Part shown: positions 41,526 to 52,896 of the stretch, piece after piece
Position numbering within the stretch: the stretch's first letter is position 1
Layout: the number at the start of each line of letters is the position of its first letter
Notes under the pieces: model-generated
The model's input: only the letters and a program-made list of their open reading frames with translations
What the model was told of the DNA's origin: nothing
The model's database searches: none
Assembly (NCBI GenBank): GCA_024195265.1
Contig: JAJLRJ010000010.1
Location: 39,766,298 to 39,830,297 of the forward strand
Direction of reading: 5' to 3'
Length of the DNA: 64,000 nucleotides
Source: Dendrophyllia cribrosa
Taxonomy: Eukaryota > Cnidaria > Anthozoa > Scleractinia > Dendrophylliidae
Translations under genes and position numbers: made by a program

Positions 41526-43610
41526 ATATTAGATAAGCTCGACTCATTTTAATTTTGAGCTTAGAAAGGAAATTAGGAACATAAAGTTATTCTACAAGAA
41601 CATAATCAAAATAATTGTGCGTCAGTTGCATGTGAATATGACTCTATTAGAAGGACATTGCTCACACAATGCCTTTCAACAAAATAGTGCATCGTGGGTA
41701 TACTCAAGGTACTGCAGGTTAAGAAAAATTATAGACTGAAAGGGATACACTTCCTCCATGGAAACATTCAGGGAGTGGGGTGGGGGGTAAGCGTTGAGCT
41801 CTGCGGTGACCGGTGGAAGATTATTAAATACCCGTCAATTGGATATATATCCAGGATAAGTAGACACCAACTTTTGCACTCTGAAAATCGTTTTATTCTT
41901 GTGTAGAGTCAAACTTAAAAAAGAAGAATATGATATTATGTACAATGTTTAACTAAAGAAAAAATTAAATATACAATGCTATACTCACAATTCTGGTTGA
42001 CTATCTTCTGCGATATGAAAATGTTGAGGGCTTAGTCTAGCGTTTTTATAGTTTAAAACTTCCCTAGGGGGTAAATCAACACTTTTGTGAAAATAAATTC
42101 TCATATGCGTCGCGGAGCGCAAAACAACCAGTTAAAATGTTTTCTAGGCACTGAGAGAAAAGAGAAAAGTAATTCTTGAAATACAGCTAAATTTTCGTTC
42201 TCTATTACTGTTTCTGTTCAGTTCTGTTCAGTTCAAAGATCCTCTCATCCTCGCTTTAGAAAATTCTACAAACTGAAGTCCCTCAGTTGCACCACCAAAA
42301 TTTTAAACTGTTATATCTCCAAAGCAATGCTGCTGATATGAAGAACCTGTTGAAAGACGGGCCGTGTTGAATCCAGTAGGCCTGCACCTCTTCGGAACCT
42401 CTAATTTCATTCGACCTGGATGAGGTGCACCTCTATTGTTTTTAGGGCTAGGGACCATTGTCGTGTTGTTTGTTCTATTGTTTTCTTGGCCAATCCTATG
42501 AGGCGTTACGAAAGGTGCAGGCTTGCCCGTTGAAAAAGCTGTTTAGAAAAGGCAACGTTCGAATTTAATCCTTTTATGGTACATCCAAAATCCGGCATGG
42601 TTCGACAAGACCTTGTATATAGTTAAAGTGCTAATTAACAGCCATTGGAACGTTGTGTAATCGAAGGATCGGAGTAAATGTCCAACCGTACGAGAATTGG
42701 TGACAGTCCTACTGATTACTACTACGACAGAAGCTCAGCCGACTAAAATAATTCAGTGTCAATAACGTTTAGCAACATACAATAATAATCAGACACAATC
42801 GATTTGTAAAATAAAATAGCTAGTGAACAACATGTATTCAAATGAACAGAGTAGGAACATTGGTCAACATTCTGTTGCCAGCATCGTCTACTAGTTAACA
42901 TGCAATGAAATCAGTTTACCTTAGTAGGGCGGCGCTTCCAATTGGAGAAGTGTACTCAACGAAGTTCTTTATTCAGTATGACTTTCCAAATGAATTGCTG
43001 TAACGTCCTCTTTTAAATTTTTAAAGAAGTTTGCTCTTTATAATAGTTGTCTTTTTTGTTTCGAGTTGGAACACCATTAATCTTTTAACAGCAGAGTACC
43101 TAAACTTTGAGCCAGGATTCAAGCCAGAATTCGAGAGGATTAGGGTTAAGATTATTAGGGTTAGGGTTAGACCTCGTATTCAGGTTGGCTCGGATCCTAG
43201 CTCCGGGATCGTGGCTTTACTCTGGCTTTACTCTTAGTTTATATCTTTTAACAGTGTAAAGTTTTATTATTAATTATCCCACTGTTTCTCGCTTCGTCAA
43301 AGATGACTGAATTTGTATTCGGACGTTAATTAATTATGAAATACACTCTAAGCCGGTAAACCGCCGGTTTTTCAGTTCAGATTTGGAGATGATCACGCAA
43401 TGCAATGAACGGTTGCATTTGGATCAATTCCTCAGCAAGAGCTTATAGTATTATTTACAGTCGATGAACAAAGCCGAATTTCCAGAAGATATTTTTTCAT
43501 TGTGTCTATGGTCTAGAGTCATCGAACCTTGCCTTTTGGACTGGCAAGCGGCCACTTCGTTTTTTTTTTGTATAGATTATATCATGCGCTTTGTTAGTCT
43601 TGAACCTTTA

Positions 43611-43967
43611 GGCTATGTCTACACTATACCGGATAGCTCTTGCGCCGGCACGAAAACCATACCGGATAGGCCTTTCGTTCACACATGAAACGCTAATTTC
43701 GGAACGATTTTTGTTCCGGAGCGCCGCTGCGACGCGGCGCTCGTTAAAGTGAATTGTCACATATCGGATAGATTCTCGTGCCACTTTCTGGGGCAGTGTG
43801 AACAGGCAATCGAACCGAACCGTAGCGGAAGTCAACAACCAGGACCGAGGATTGAAACCCACTGAAAAATAAGTAAATATCCAGTTCTGGGTCGTTTCTG
43901 TTCACACCAGGCCGGAGTATTTTTCATGTCGACATGATAAGCTATCCGGTATAGTGTAGACATAGCC
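43611..43967. mobile_element. MITE with TTA target duplication (PIF/Harbinger type)
   Basis: Terminal arms GGCTATGTCTACACTATACC (43,611) and its complement (ending 43,967) bound a 357-bp noncoding element with further ACCGGATAG words inside. TTA flanks it directly on both sides (43,608-43,610 and 43,968-43,970), the 3-bp duplication typical of PIF/Harbinger elements. Confidence 0.75.
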
Positions 43968-44165
43968 TTACAGTCTTGAACCAGTTATCCATGAATGCGA
44001 TGAACTAGAAATTTGGCTTCAGCTGACTAAATTTATTATATAACACGCAGACAACGTTATTTTACATTTTACCAGGATCATCTAAACAAGAAAAAGTAAA
44101 AAGAAAGTTGCGCGGGTTCTCATAATTGAATGCTCAGAAATTATTCATTGCCGGGGTCACTGATA

Positions 44166-44304
44166 TGTTGTGGTGCAATTTTGCCTTGGTGCAAATTTTA
44201 TTTTCCTTTTTTGGGGGGGTATGGTAATGTATGATAATATATGATAATGAGTTTTAAATAAAGGAAAATGAAATTTGCACCAAGGATAAAATTGCACCAC
44301 AACA
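44166..44304. mobile_element. Short MITE with CTGATA target duplication
   Basis: Inverted ends TGTTGTGGTGCAATTTT and their complement, with CTGATA on both flanks (44,160-44,165 and 44,305-44,310). 139 bp, noncoding. Confidence 0.75.
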
Positions 44305-45558
44305 CTGATACATTTACTCAAATGTGTTGGCATCGAACATTCTTGCAAAATGTTTGATTCACCGCTTTCTAAAAAGGATTTGTACATGAGATTAAAAGCA
44401 CTGGCGCCGATCGATAATAATTGACCCCAACCCTAACCTTAATACAGCTTAATATAGTATAAGATTTCTTTCTTTGAATAAACGCAATGTTTCAACGAAC
44501 CGTAGTCCTTAGCCACACACGCGAGAGCCACGAATGGGATGTCAGCTAAACTGTTTTCTCATGCAAGGAAAAGAAAGCCAAAATCCATATTAACGATCTG
44601 GGCCGGGTTGTTCAAAGCGCGGTTAAACTAACGCAGGATTAGCATCAATTTCGATTCCAGTTAAATAATTAATCAATAGAGATTTTCAGTCCAAAGTATT
44701 TTCGCCCCTCAGTTTCGTCTCCGACTTGTCCTCGCATGTAACTTATAATTAGCTTTTGAAAACAATTCTAACAAGAGAAATTAATTCCTTGGTTAAGTTT
44801 TAATCCTAGGCTAATAGCGTTAATTGGCTTTCGAACAACCGGAGAACCTCGACTTTGCTCACTCTCCACAACGACTGCCGTCAGTGTTTATGCAACTTGA
44901 ATAGTTTTAATGATGAATGTAACCTATCCCGCGAACGACGCAAATGGATTTTCTTTATTTTTATAATGAAATATAATTATTAACCATCAGCTCCTCCTCT
45001 ATTCTTGAAATCAAAGATATTCTATGTGGGAAAGAGCTAATGCCGCAGAACAATGAAGTTTGCTATCGTTCTTATGTGGAACAATACTTAATATTTGGCA
45101 CCAACGAGCTAAATTTGCCGGACATTTGTCGGATAACTGGCTTGTAAATTGATGAACTTTTAGCGTACCTTTTTTTGTAACCTCTTGAATGTTGCTGTCC
45201 TCAACTTTCTTCAAAGAAGCAAGCTAATTAAGCAGATCAGACGAAGTGAAGTGACTGCTGGTTTTAAAGCAGTGAAATGCATGCGCATGCCAAATATTTT
45301 ATATGGTGTTGCAAGATTAAAGAAACTTTCCTGAGCATCAGAGGATTCTTGTTCGTCTTGAGCACTCAATACAAGATAGAATTGAACGCTACCAGCAATA
45401 ACAATAAGAAATGGGCTCCTTTAGCACAACACCTAAGATAAAAGCACACAAACTTAAAAGTGTATAGTGTACTTAACCTTTTCTTCTGTTTTCGCTACAC
45501 ACCCTTCTCCCTGCCACAATGAGAGATATAAATTTATTATATATATATATATATATTT

Positions 45559-48117
45559 ATCCAAGTTGAAGATTCACCGGCGAATCCAATAAAGTGCTCT
45601 ACAGTGTAGGAGCAGAATAATCCAAGAAGGAAAATCACTCAACTTTGATGACCATAAGTTTAATACAAACTTGTTTCGTAGGTGTTGCCACCCACTCCTC
45701 AGTTAAACTTACAATGATTGATCCCTTGTTTGACTACGTTATTTATATGTATGATTTCGCAAGACGCACACTCTATCTAACCGTTAAAAAACCGTTAAAA
45801 ATATGCGCGCGCCTAAAGAATACATGCGCGCGCACTACTTGCTTCGGTAGAACTTATTCTAGGGTGTGTTTTAAAATATATTTACGTCTGTGTCTACACG
45901 TTGAAATAAGCTCGCTTCTCCTATTAAGCGAAGCCATTTGCGGTTTAGTTATTATCAAATGTTTTTCTGCAATACACAGATTGCATCGTTTCGTTTGATT
46001 CGAATATGCCTTGGCTTTTGCTAGAATTTTCCAGGTGATGTTATATTCCTGTTTTCGGTCCTTTAACTGCCATAAATATTTACTTAATTCTGTATCGTTC
46101 TTTCTATTTTCATTGTTAAATGACGCCTTATGGTTACGCCATCTAGTTTTAAATTCGTTAGCTGTTAAACCTATATAGGTCTCTGCACTTTCTTGCGTCT
46201 TGACGGTAGCTTGATAAACTATTTCTTTAGTTAGACATTCTCCGTTCAATGGGCACTCTTCTTTCTTTCTACAACTACACTTCCTTTCAACATTATCTAT
46301 ACTACCTTGCTGTTCTGCCTTTTTCAGAGTGAGCTTGTTGTGTCCATCTATGATTTGTTTAACATTAGGCATACAACTATAGCTTAGCTTAAGTGTGTTC
46401 CTGTTAAATATTTTCCTTAATACATGGCCGCTCGGAAAGCATTTATCTATTAACTTAAAGAACTCCTTACCTACATTAGTTTGAACATTCTTACTATATG
46501 GCGGGTTAAACCATATCACATTCCTTCTTCGTGTACGCTGTTGTGTTGCTGCTCTTGGTGCTGGTGGGTTGAATCGGAGTTTATAATCATAACCGCTCTT
46601 CCGCAATGCTTCCTGATATTCTGGTGCCGCCTCATTGAATGTTTCTTCGTCGCACGATATTTCAGACAGTCTCCTGTTAATTGATTGTGGGATGTTCCTA
46701 ATGATGTTAGGCGGATGATTTGATTTGCTGTGTACATAAAGCGGGTGGTTTGCTGGTTTGGAGTATGGTTTGAACTTTCCAGTGTTCAGGTCGAGCGTCA
46801 CGTCGAGAAAATTAACTACTTTCTTGTTTGCTTCAATAGTGACACGTAATCCATTGTCTGCGAAAATTTTGCAAATTTCCTTCTTTACCTTCTCTACCTT
46901 GCTGGGCGTTTGTGACATTACCGCAAGACCGTCATCCCTGTATAGGCCTATGTCAATTCCTTGAATCTTCTTTAATTGTGCCAGTAGAAAACAGCCGACA
47001 AGTTCACATGTTTCCGCCCCGTCGTAGCTTCCCATGGTAACATCGAAGAGCGTGGTCGAAGATCTCTTTTCCCATGGGTCCCCTTTGCTGAACAGAAGAG
47101 AGTGCTTAGCGTTTATGATTACTTCGCGTTCATCGGCTGTAATGGTTACATGTCTAGATGCAAAGTTCAAGGCGCGGTGAAGAAGCGCTTCAGAAATGGA
47201 AGGGTAAAATTCAACAACATCAAAGCATATAAATGCTGAAGCAGGCTTGTTGGTTAACTGCTTGTACCACTGTAGAACAGATGATGTATTTTTCCACTGG
47301 TTGACGTTAGTAGCATTTACAAGCTTTCGGTTAATTTTCTCGAGGATTTGCTTGCTTATTTTGCCTATTTCCGATTTAGAAGGATTTATCAGACGGCAAG
47401 TAGGCTTGTTTGCAAAATTTTCCTTGTGATCTTTAAGTGTTATAAACGCTTCCTTCGTAGCCATTCGCTCCACACGATCGTCTATGTCTAATTTCATCGT
47501 AATACGTTTTGCTTCATTATCAATCGTGCTTATTTTATTCTTGTCTGCTTTTTTGTATGTTTTGGTTACGTTAGCATTCAAAAGCTGATTGTATTGATTA
47601 GTGTCTAATTTATAAAAGTTCGTAGATTTGTCAGCTTTCACAAAGAGACGGTTCTCTTCTTTCACAGTAGCAATGTCTTTCTTTAGGTCTTCTTGAAACT
47701 GACATCCAATATCTTTGTAAGAAATGTTTCTAATAATTTTCGTCATACCTTCTTCAAATGATTTCATCTCCTGGACGACTGGCGGGCAGTTTTTTGTTTT
47801 AAACCCAAATGTTTCCTTGTCCGCACTTTCCACGGGATGAAGGTAATAAAACGCTTTCCATCTCATCCTGCATAAAAACTGCTCGGTCTTCTCAATCATA
47901 CATTTTTCGTAGTTCCTTTTCGATGCCACAGGGATGCATTTCGTTGAGTAATTGAACGAGGTCCGTTCCATTTTTGGTTCTTCGGTAAACAGTGCTCTAC
48001 TTAACAGGAGCGTAAATTATCCAAGTTGAAGATTCACCGGCGAATCCAATAAAGTGCTCTACAGTGTAGGAGCAGAATAATCCAAGAAGGAAAATCACTC
48101 AACTTTGATGACCATAA
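45559..48117 (-). mobile_element. Penelope-like element, full-length copy with direct terminal repeats
   Basis: A minus-strand element. Direct repeats of about 100 bp (45,559-45,658 and 48,018-48,117, plus strand starting ATCCAAGTTGAAGATTCACC) flank it like the pseudo-LTRs of Penelope elements. The 705-codon gene lies between. A (TA)n run abuts the left repeat. The terminal repeats match closely, so the insertion is young. Confidence 0.85.
45854..47971 (-). CDS. Penelope-like reverse transcriptase with GIY-YIG endonuclease
   Basis: A 705-residue retroelement protein from ATG 47969-47971. Reverse-transcriptase motifs are FDVVEFYPS (residues 250-258), MGSYDGAE (313-320) and YRDD (344-347), the latter being the catalytic aspartates; VNFLDVTLDL follows at 386-395. 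A cysteine-rich linker, CSCRKKEECPLNGEC (565-579), precedes a GIY-YIG endonuclease with YIG at 599-601, TRWRNH and a downstream glutamate, and a final KRCNLC motif. This order is that of endonuclease-bearing Penelope-like elements (Neptune/Nematis-like groups have such cysteines). The frame is intact and could be active. It lies on the opposite strand from the truncated sister copy. Confidence 0.9.
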   Translation of the reverse strand: MERTSFNYSTKCIPVASKRNYEKCMIEKTEQFLCRMRWKAFYYLHPVESADKETFGFKTKNCPPVVQEMKSFEEGMTKIIRNISYKDIGCQFQEDLKKDIATVKEENRLFVKADKSTNFYKLDTNQYNQLLNANVTKTYKKADKNKISTIDNEAKRITMKLDIDDRVERMATKEAFITLKDHKENFANKPTCRLINPSKSEIGKISKQILEKINRKLVNATNVNQWKNTSSVLQWYKQLTNKPASAFICFDVVEFYPSISEALLHRALNFASRHVTITADEREVIINAKHSLLFSKGDPWEKRSSTTLFDVTMGSYDGAETCELVGCFLLAQLKKIQGIDIGLYRDDGLAVMSQTPSKVEKVKKEICKIFADNGLRVTIEANKKVVNFLDVTLDLNTGKFKPYSKPANHPLYVHSKSNHPPNIIRNIPQSINRRLSEISCDEETFNEAAPEYQEALRKSGYDYKLRFNPPAPRAATQQRTRRRNVIWFNPPYSKNVQTNVGKEFFKLIDKCFPSGHVLRKIFNRNTLKLSYSCMPNVKQIIDGHNKLTLKKAEQQGSIDNVERKCSCRKKEECPLNGECLTKEIVYQATVKTQESAETYIGLTANEFKTRWRNHKASFNNENRKNDTELSKYLWQLKDRKQEYNITWKILAKAKAYSNQTKRCNLCIAEKHLIITKPQMASLNRRSELISTCRHRRKYILKHTLE

Positions 48118-49692
48118 GGAAAGGAAAATTTTGCAAACAAGCCTACTTGCCGTCTGATAAATCCTTCTAAATCGGAAATAGGCAAAATAAGCAAGCAAAT
48201 CCTCGAGAAAATTAACCGAAAGCTTGTAAATGCTACTAACGTCAACCAGTGGAAAAATACATCATCTGTTCTACAGTGGTACAAGCAGTTAACCAACAAG
48301 CCTGCTTCAGCATTTATATGCTTTGATGTTGTTGAATTTTACCCTTCCATTTCTGAAGCGCTTCTTCACCGCGCCTTGAACTTTGCATCTAGACATGTAA
48401 CCATTACAGCCGATGAACGCGAAGTAATCATAAACGCTAAGCACTCTCTTCTGTTCAGCAAAGGGGACCCATGGGAAAAGAGATCTTCGACCACGCTCTT
48501 CGATGTTACCATGGGAAGCTACGACGGGGCGGAAACATGTGAACTTGTCGGCTGTTTTCTACTGGCACAATTAAAGAAGATTCAAGGAATTGACATAGGC
48601 CTATACAGGGATGACGGTCTTGCGGTAATGTCACAAACGCCCAGCAAGGTAGAGAAGGTAAAGAAGGAAATTTGCAAAATTTTCGCAGACAATGGATTAC
48701 GTGTCACTATTGAAGCAAACAAGAAAGTAGTTAATTTTCTCGACGTGACGCTCGACCTGAACACTGGAAAGTTCAAACCATACTCCAAACCAGCAAACCA
48801 CCCGCTTTATGTACACAGCAAATCAAATCATCCGCCTAACATCATTAGGAACATCCCACAATCAATTAACAGGAGACTGTCTGAAATATCGTGCGACGAA
48901 GAAACATTCAATGAGGCGGCACCAGAATATCAGGAAGCATTGCGGAAGAGCGGTTATGATTATAAACTCCGATTCAACCCACCAGCACCAAGAGCAGCAA
49001 CACAACAGCGTACACGAAGAAGGAATGTGATATGGTTTAACCCGCCATATAGTAAGAATGTTCAAACTAATGTAGGTAAAGAGTTCTTTAAGTTAATAGA
49101 TAAATGCTTTCCGAGCGGCCATGTATTAAGGAAAATATTTAACAGGAACACACTTAAGCTAAGCTATAGTTGTATGCCTAATGTTAAACAAATCATAGAT
49201 GGACACAACAAGATCACTCTGAAAAAGGCAGAACAGCAAGGTAGTATAGATAATGTTGAAAGGAAGTGTAGTTGTAGAAAGAAAGAAGAGTGCCCATTGA
49301 ACGGAGAATGTCTAACTAAAGAAATAGTTTATCAAGCTACCGTCAAGACGCAAGAAAGTGCAGAGACCTATATAGGTTTAACAGCTAACGAATTTAAAAC
49401 TAGATGGCGTAACCATAAGGCGTCATTTAACAATGAAAATAGAAAGAACGATACAGAATTAAGTAAATATTTATGGCAGTTAAAGGACCGAAAACAGGAA
49501 TATAACATCACCTGGAAAATTCTAGCAAAAGCCAAGGCATATTCGAATCAAACGAAACGATGCAATCTGTGTATTGCAGAAAAACATTTGATAATAACTA
49601 AACCGCAAATGGCTTCGCTTAATAGGAGAAGCGAGCTTATTTCAACGTGTAGACACAGACGTAAATATATTTTAAAACACACCCTAGAATAA
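48118..49692 (+). pseudogene. Truncated Penelope-like reverse transcriptase/GIY-YIG gene
   Basis: Open frame from the junction at about 48,118 to the stop at 49,690-49,692, so about 520 codons without the first ~183 and without a natural start. All reverse-transcriptase and GIY-YIG motifs present in the full copy are kept. Over the 438 codons from 48,376 on, the only difference seen is isoleucine for leucine in DGHNK(I/L)TLKK. Not expected to be translated properly, but sequence decay has not begun. Confidence 0.85.
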
Positions 49693-49925
49693 GTTCTACC
49701 GAAGCAAGTAGTGCGCGCGCATGTATTCTTTAGGCGCGCGCATATTTTTAACGGTTTTTTAACGGTTAGGTAGAGTGTGCGTCTTGCGAAATCATACATA
49801 TAAATAACGTAGTCAAACAAGGGATCAATCATTGTAAGTTTAACTGAGGAGTGGGTGGCAACACCTACGAAACAAGTTTGTATTAAACTTATGGTCATCA
49901 AAGTTGAGTGATTTTCCTTCTTGGA
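48118..49925 (+). mobile_element. Penelope-like element, 5'-truncated inverted copy
   Basis: Begins directly after the right terminal repeat of the full copy and matches it from about codon 184 (ENFANKP) to the end of the gene and through the 3' region ending CCTTCTTGGATT, followed by (TA)n to about 49,975. The join shares AAGGAAA with both sides. The two copies are therefore head to head, a layout often reported for Penelope-like elements. Confidence 0.85.
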
Positions 49926-49934
49926 TTATATATA

Positions 49935-49976
<42 letters not shown>

Positions 49977-50198
49977 ATGCCTTTTTTATTGCTTTGCTCC
50001 TACTTATTAAGTGCCAATAAGCTAAACATTTATACTGTTAACAATGCACTGTTGTAAGTAAAAGTCTTATTGTCTTGTATTAGCTGTTATTCTATATTTG
50101 TTAAACCATGTAATTTTTTTCCTTTAAAAAAAAAAAAAAAAAAAAAAAAAAGGACTACCGATGCTTTTATTTATAATTCAATGTTAAATCGACAATCT

Positions 50199-50230
<32 letters not shown>

Positions 50231-52896
50231 CTTGTTTCAGTAATGAGTGTATTAAATTAAATGTCAACCAGAAAAGTCCTGCACATAAATTTGATGCATC
50301 CAAATTGAAGGCTTATTATTTCCTGGAAATTTGTATCTAGTCTTTTTTTAAAGGTTTCTTTCATTATTCACAAAAGACACGTGGAAAAGGTTCCTTTGGC
50401 CTGGAAGACGCAAACTAATTAAATTAAATTGTTTTCAACTCCAAACCACAAGCTAATTAAATTAGTGACACGAAAATTCTTTGAACCACCTGTTTCTGTA
50501 ATGTCAACCAGAAAAGTCTTTCACAGAAACTAAACGCATGAAAAATGAATATAAGTATTCTCCTAGTAAATTGGAACTAATATTATTTAAACAACTGTTT
50601 TTATTCTCCACAAAAAAGTCGTGCAAATAGAAACAGAACTAATTAGATTAAATTGTTTTCGACTCAAAACCACAAGCTAATTGAATTACTTACATGAACA
50701 TTGTTGAGGTTAACATTTGGAACCAAACACCTTTTCCTGTAATGTCGACCAGCAGAAACTTAGCGCATCCAAAATGAATTTTGCTTGTTTCCTAGTAAAT
50801 TGCAACTAATATTTTTTAAACAGGCGTTTTTTAACGCACCATATAAATTAATTACATTACGTTTTCTCGAAAACATGTTGAATTTCATCACGTACTAGTT
50901 TCTATAAGGACAAAGTTCAATATTTGCACGTGCACACAACGTGACTGCTCATACAAAATACAGTCGCTTCTCGCTTATAGTAATCGCTTGAGGCATACAA
51001 TTAATAACCTACACATCAGCTCACATTAATTCAAAGAAAGATAAACGTTTTACATACTGTAAATTGTAGATTAATTGCATTACATTTTCTCTGTTGAACT
51101 CCATGCATCACGGACAAGTTTCTATAAGGACAAAGTTCAACATTTTCACGTGCAGACAGCGTGTCTGACAAAAAAAAAATCCAATTTTAAATAGTAATCT
51201 CTTGAAACCCAGGCTTGAAACATACAATTCATGTTCCGCATCATATTATTTGAAATCGGCTTGCCGTTTTTGCAATAAAACTATACTCATACTTCAGTAT
51301 AAGCTCACCTATGAACGTAACCGCAGTCCACATTTTTTGGACGTCTCATCCCCCGCAGACCATTCTACCATTCATGCATAGGGCACATTATAGGCGGTAT
51401 TTCCGAATAAATGTCCTTGATATTGCCAGGTTAGCAAGCCAGTCGGGATTAGAGAACAGTTCCCAAGCAACAAATTTTCAAAACTTTACACTTTTAGTGT
51501 TTGCGGCAACAATCGCGGAGATTCAAGATGGCTGATTTTCAATTCATGTCAAGTGCCCTTCTTTGACCTTCAGTAATACCATTTTAGAAGCGAAAATTTG
51601 ATTGGCTGACATAGTACACGGTGTACATACTAGAGGCAATCTGATTGGTGTGACATAACCCAAGACATACATACAAACAAACAAACAAACAAAGTAACAA
51701 ACATACTAACATCACAAACCAACCTTTGCGCCTGCTAATGAGCTATTTTTTTTCAAAATAGCTCAAATAAAACCACACGGTCAAGTAACGGGAAAACAAA
51801 TGTCGAATAGCGACTGGGTACAAATCTAGGTAAGTTCATACAATAACACATTATTTGAGGCATTAATTACAAAGCTATTTATATTTTTACTTTATTACTG
51901 TCGCCAGGTTACAAGTAAAATATTTACAGGCATTTTTTTACCCAGCAGTTCGTGATGCTATATATAAAGGGGCACTGTCCCGCCGAAGGAAATTAATTTT
52001 GCAAATGCCACCAAATATAACTTAATTGGATAAAAAGGGAAAAAGTGCAGGGTTACAAGGATGGAAGTGGATTACAGTTCATCAAATTTGATTTGGTGAC
52101 AGGCAGTCAAGAAATCGAAGTTTCCATTCTAATGGAATTTTGTATTTTGTCTTTTTATTGCACATTTCGTAGCATTCATCACTTTTGGCAATTTTTTTCT
52201 TACTATAAGATAATGAAGCAAAGCTACTGGCCACAATCATGAAAACACTATATTGAAGCCAGGACAGTCTCCCTTAAAATCTAGGTTAACATAAAATTAT
52301 ATTAATCATATTTACATTTGGATGTTTCAACAGTGTATGGAAATATAATTCCAAAATATGGAAAAGGAGAATAATAAACAGCATGAAGTGCAAGAACTGT
52401 TTTACACTTATGAGATAAAAAACAACAGTTGACACATCAATGGGCTAATAAAAAAAGGTATCACTGAAAATGTATGTGGATTGAAACCACATTTTTTTTA
52501 GCCTTAGAAACTATGAACAAATCATTATAAAGAAATGGAAAAAAGTCCCCTTGCCAAAAATTGACTGAGATCAGTTTCTATAACTCTTAGTTTTGTGATA
52601 TAATTCTAAAACACTATTAACAACTGATAATTAATAAAACTTTGTTTTTTTTTTCTTTCTAAATAGCTTCACCTATAACTAAAGTTAAACATTTGATAAA
52701 AAGGTGTTACTGTACATATACATTGTCACTAAGACCTTATGATAAGTCTGAAGCATCAACAGCCTCCCCACCCTACCTCTAATGGGCAGCAGTGAGACTT
52801 CCACCCACTGTACCCATGGGGACCAGGGTGAGGAGGCAGTTGACACTTCAAGATTAAACTTTCGAGTATAAATTTACAAAATGACTACTAATTACT
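49926..52896. repeat. Intergenic DNA with diverged ~240-bp and ~220-bp tandem repeats
   Basis: After (TA)n and two A runs (about 50,128-50,150 and 50,205-50,230), three copies of a ~240-bp unit begin near 50,261, 50,501 and 50,742 (marker ATGTCAACCAGAAAAGTC). A second unit (GTTTCTATAAGGACAAAGTT) occurs at 50,898 and 51,118, spacing 220 bp. A short (CAAA)n run lies near 51,675. The stretch 51,800-52,890 is AT-rich; the last part should be the 3' UTR of cyclin B3. No gene seen. Confidence 0.65.

Larger units (their letters stand above)
41526..45558. other. Intergenic DNA downstream of the acyltransferase gene
   Basis: No gene recognised. It contains short telomere-like words (about 43,138-43,170: several TTAGGG units), two MITEs listed separately, and a (TA)n run at about 45,537-45,557 that abuts the Penelope-like element. 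Confidence 0.5.

Noticed and set aside
45559..45658. Hammerhead ribozyme in the Penelope-like terminal repeat
   Set aside because: Such ribozymes are known in these elements, but I could not find the CTGATGA and GAAA core in the right order on either strand of the repeat.
45645..45998. 117-codon frame opposite the Penelope-like gene, and its twin at 49,548-49,901
   Set aside because: Both overlap the reverse-transcriptase gene antisense and its 3' region; duplicated only because the element is.
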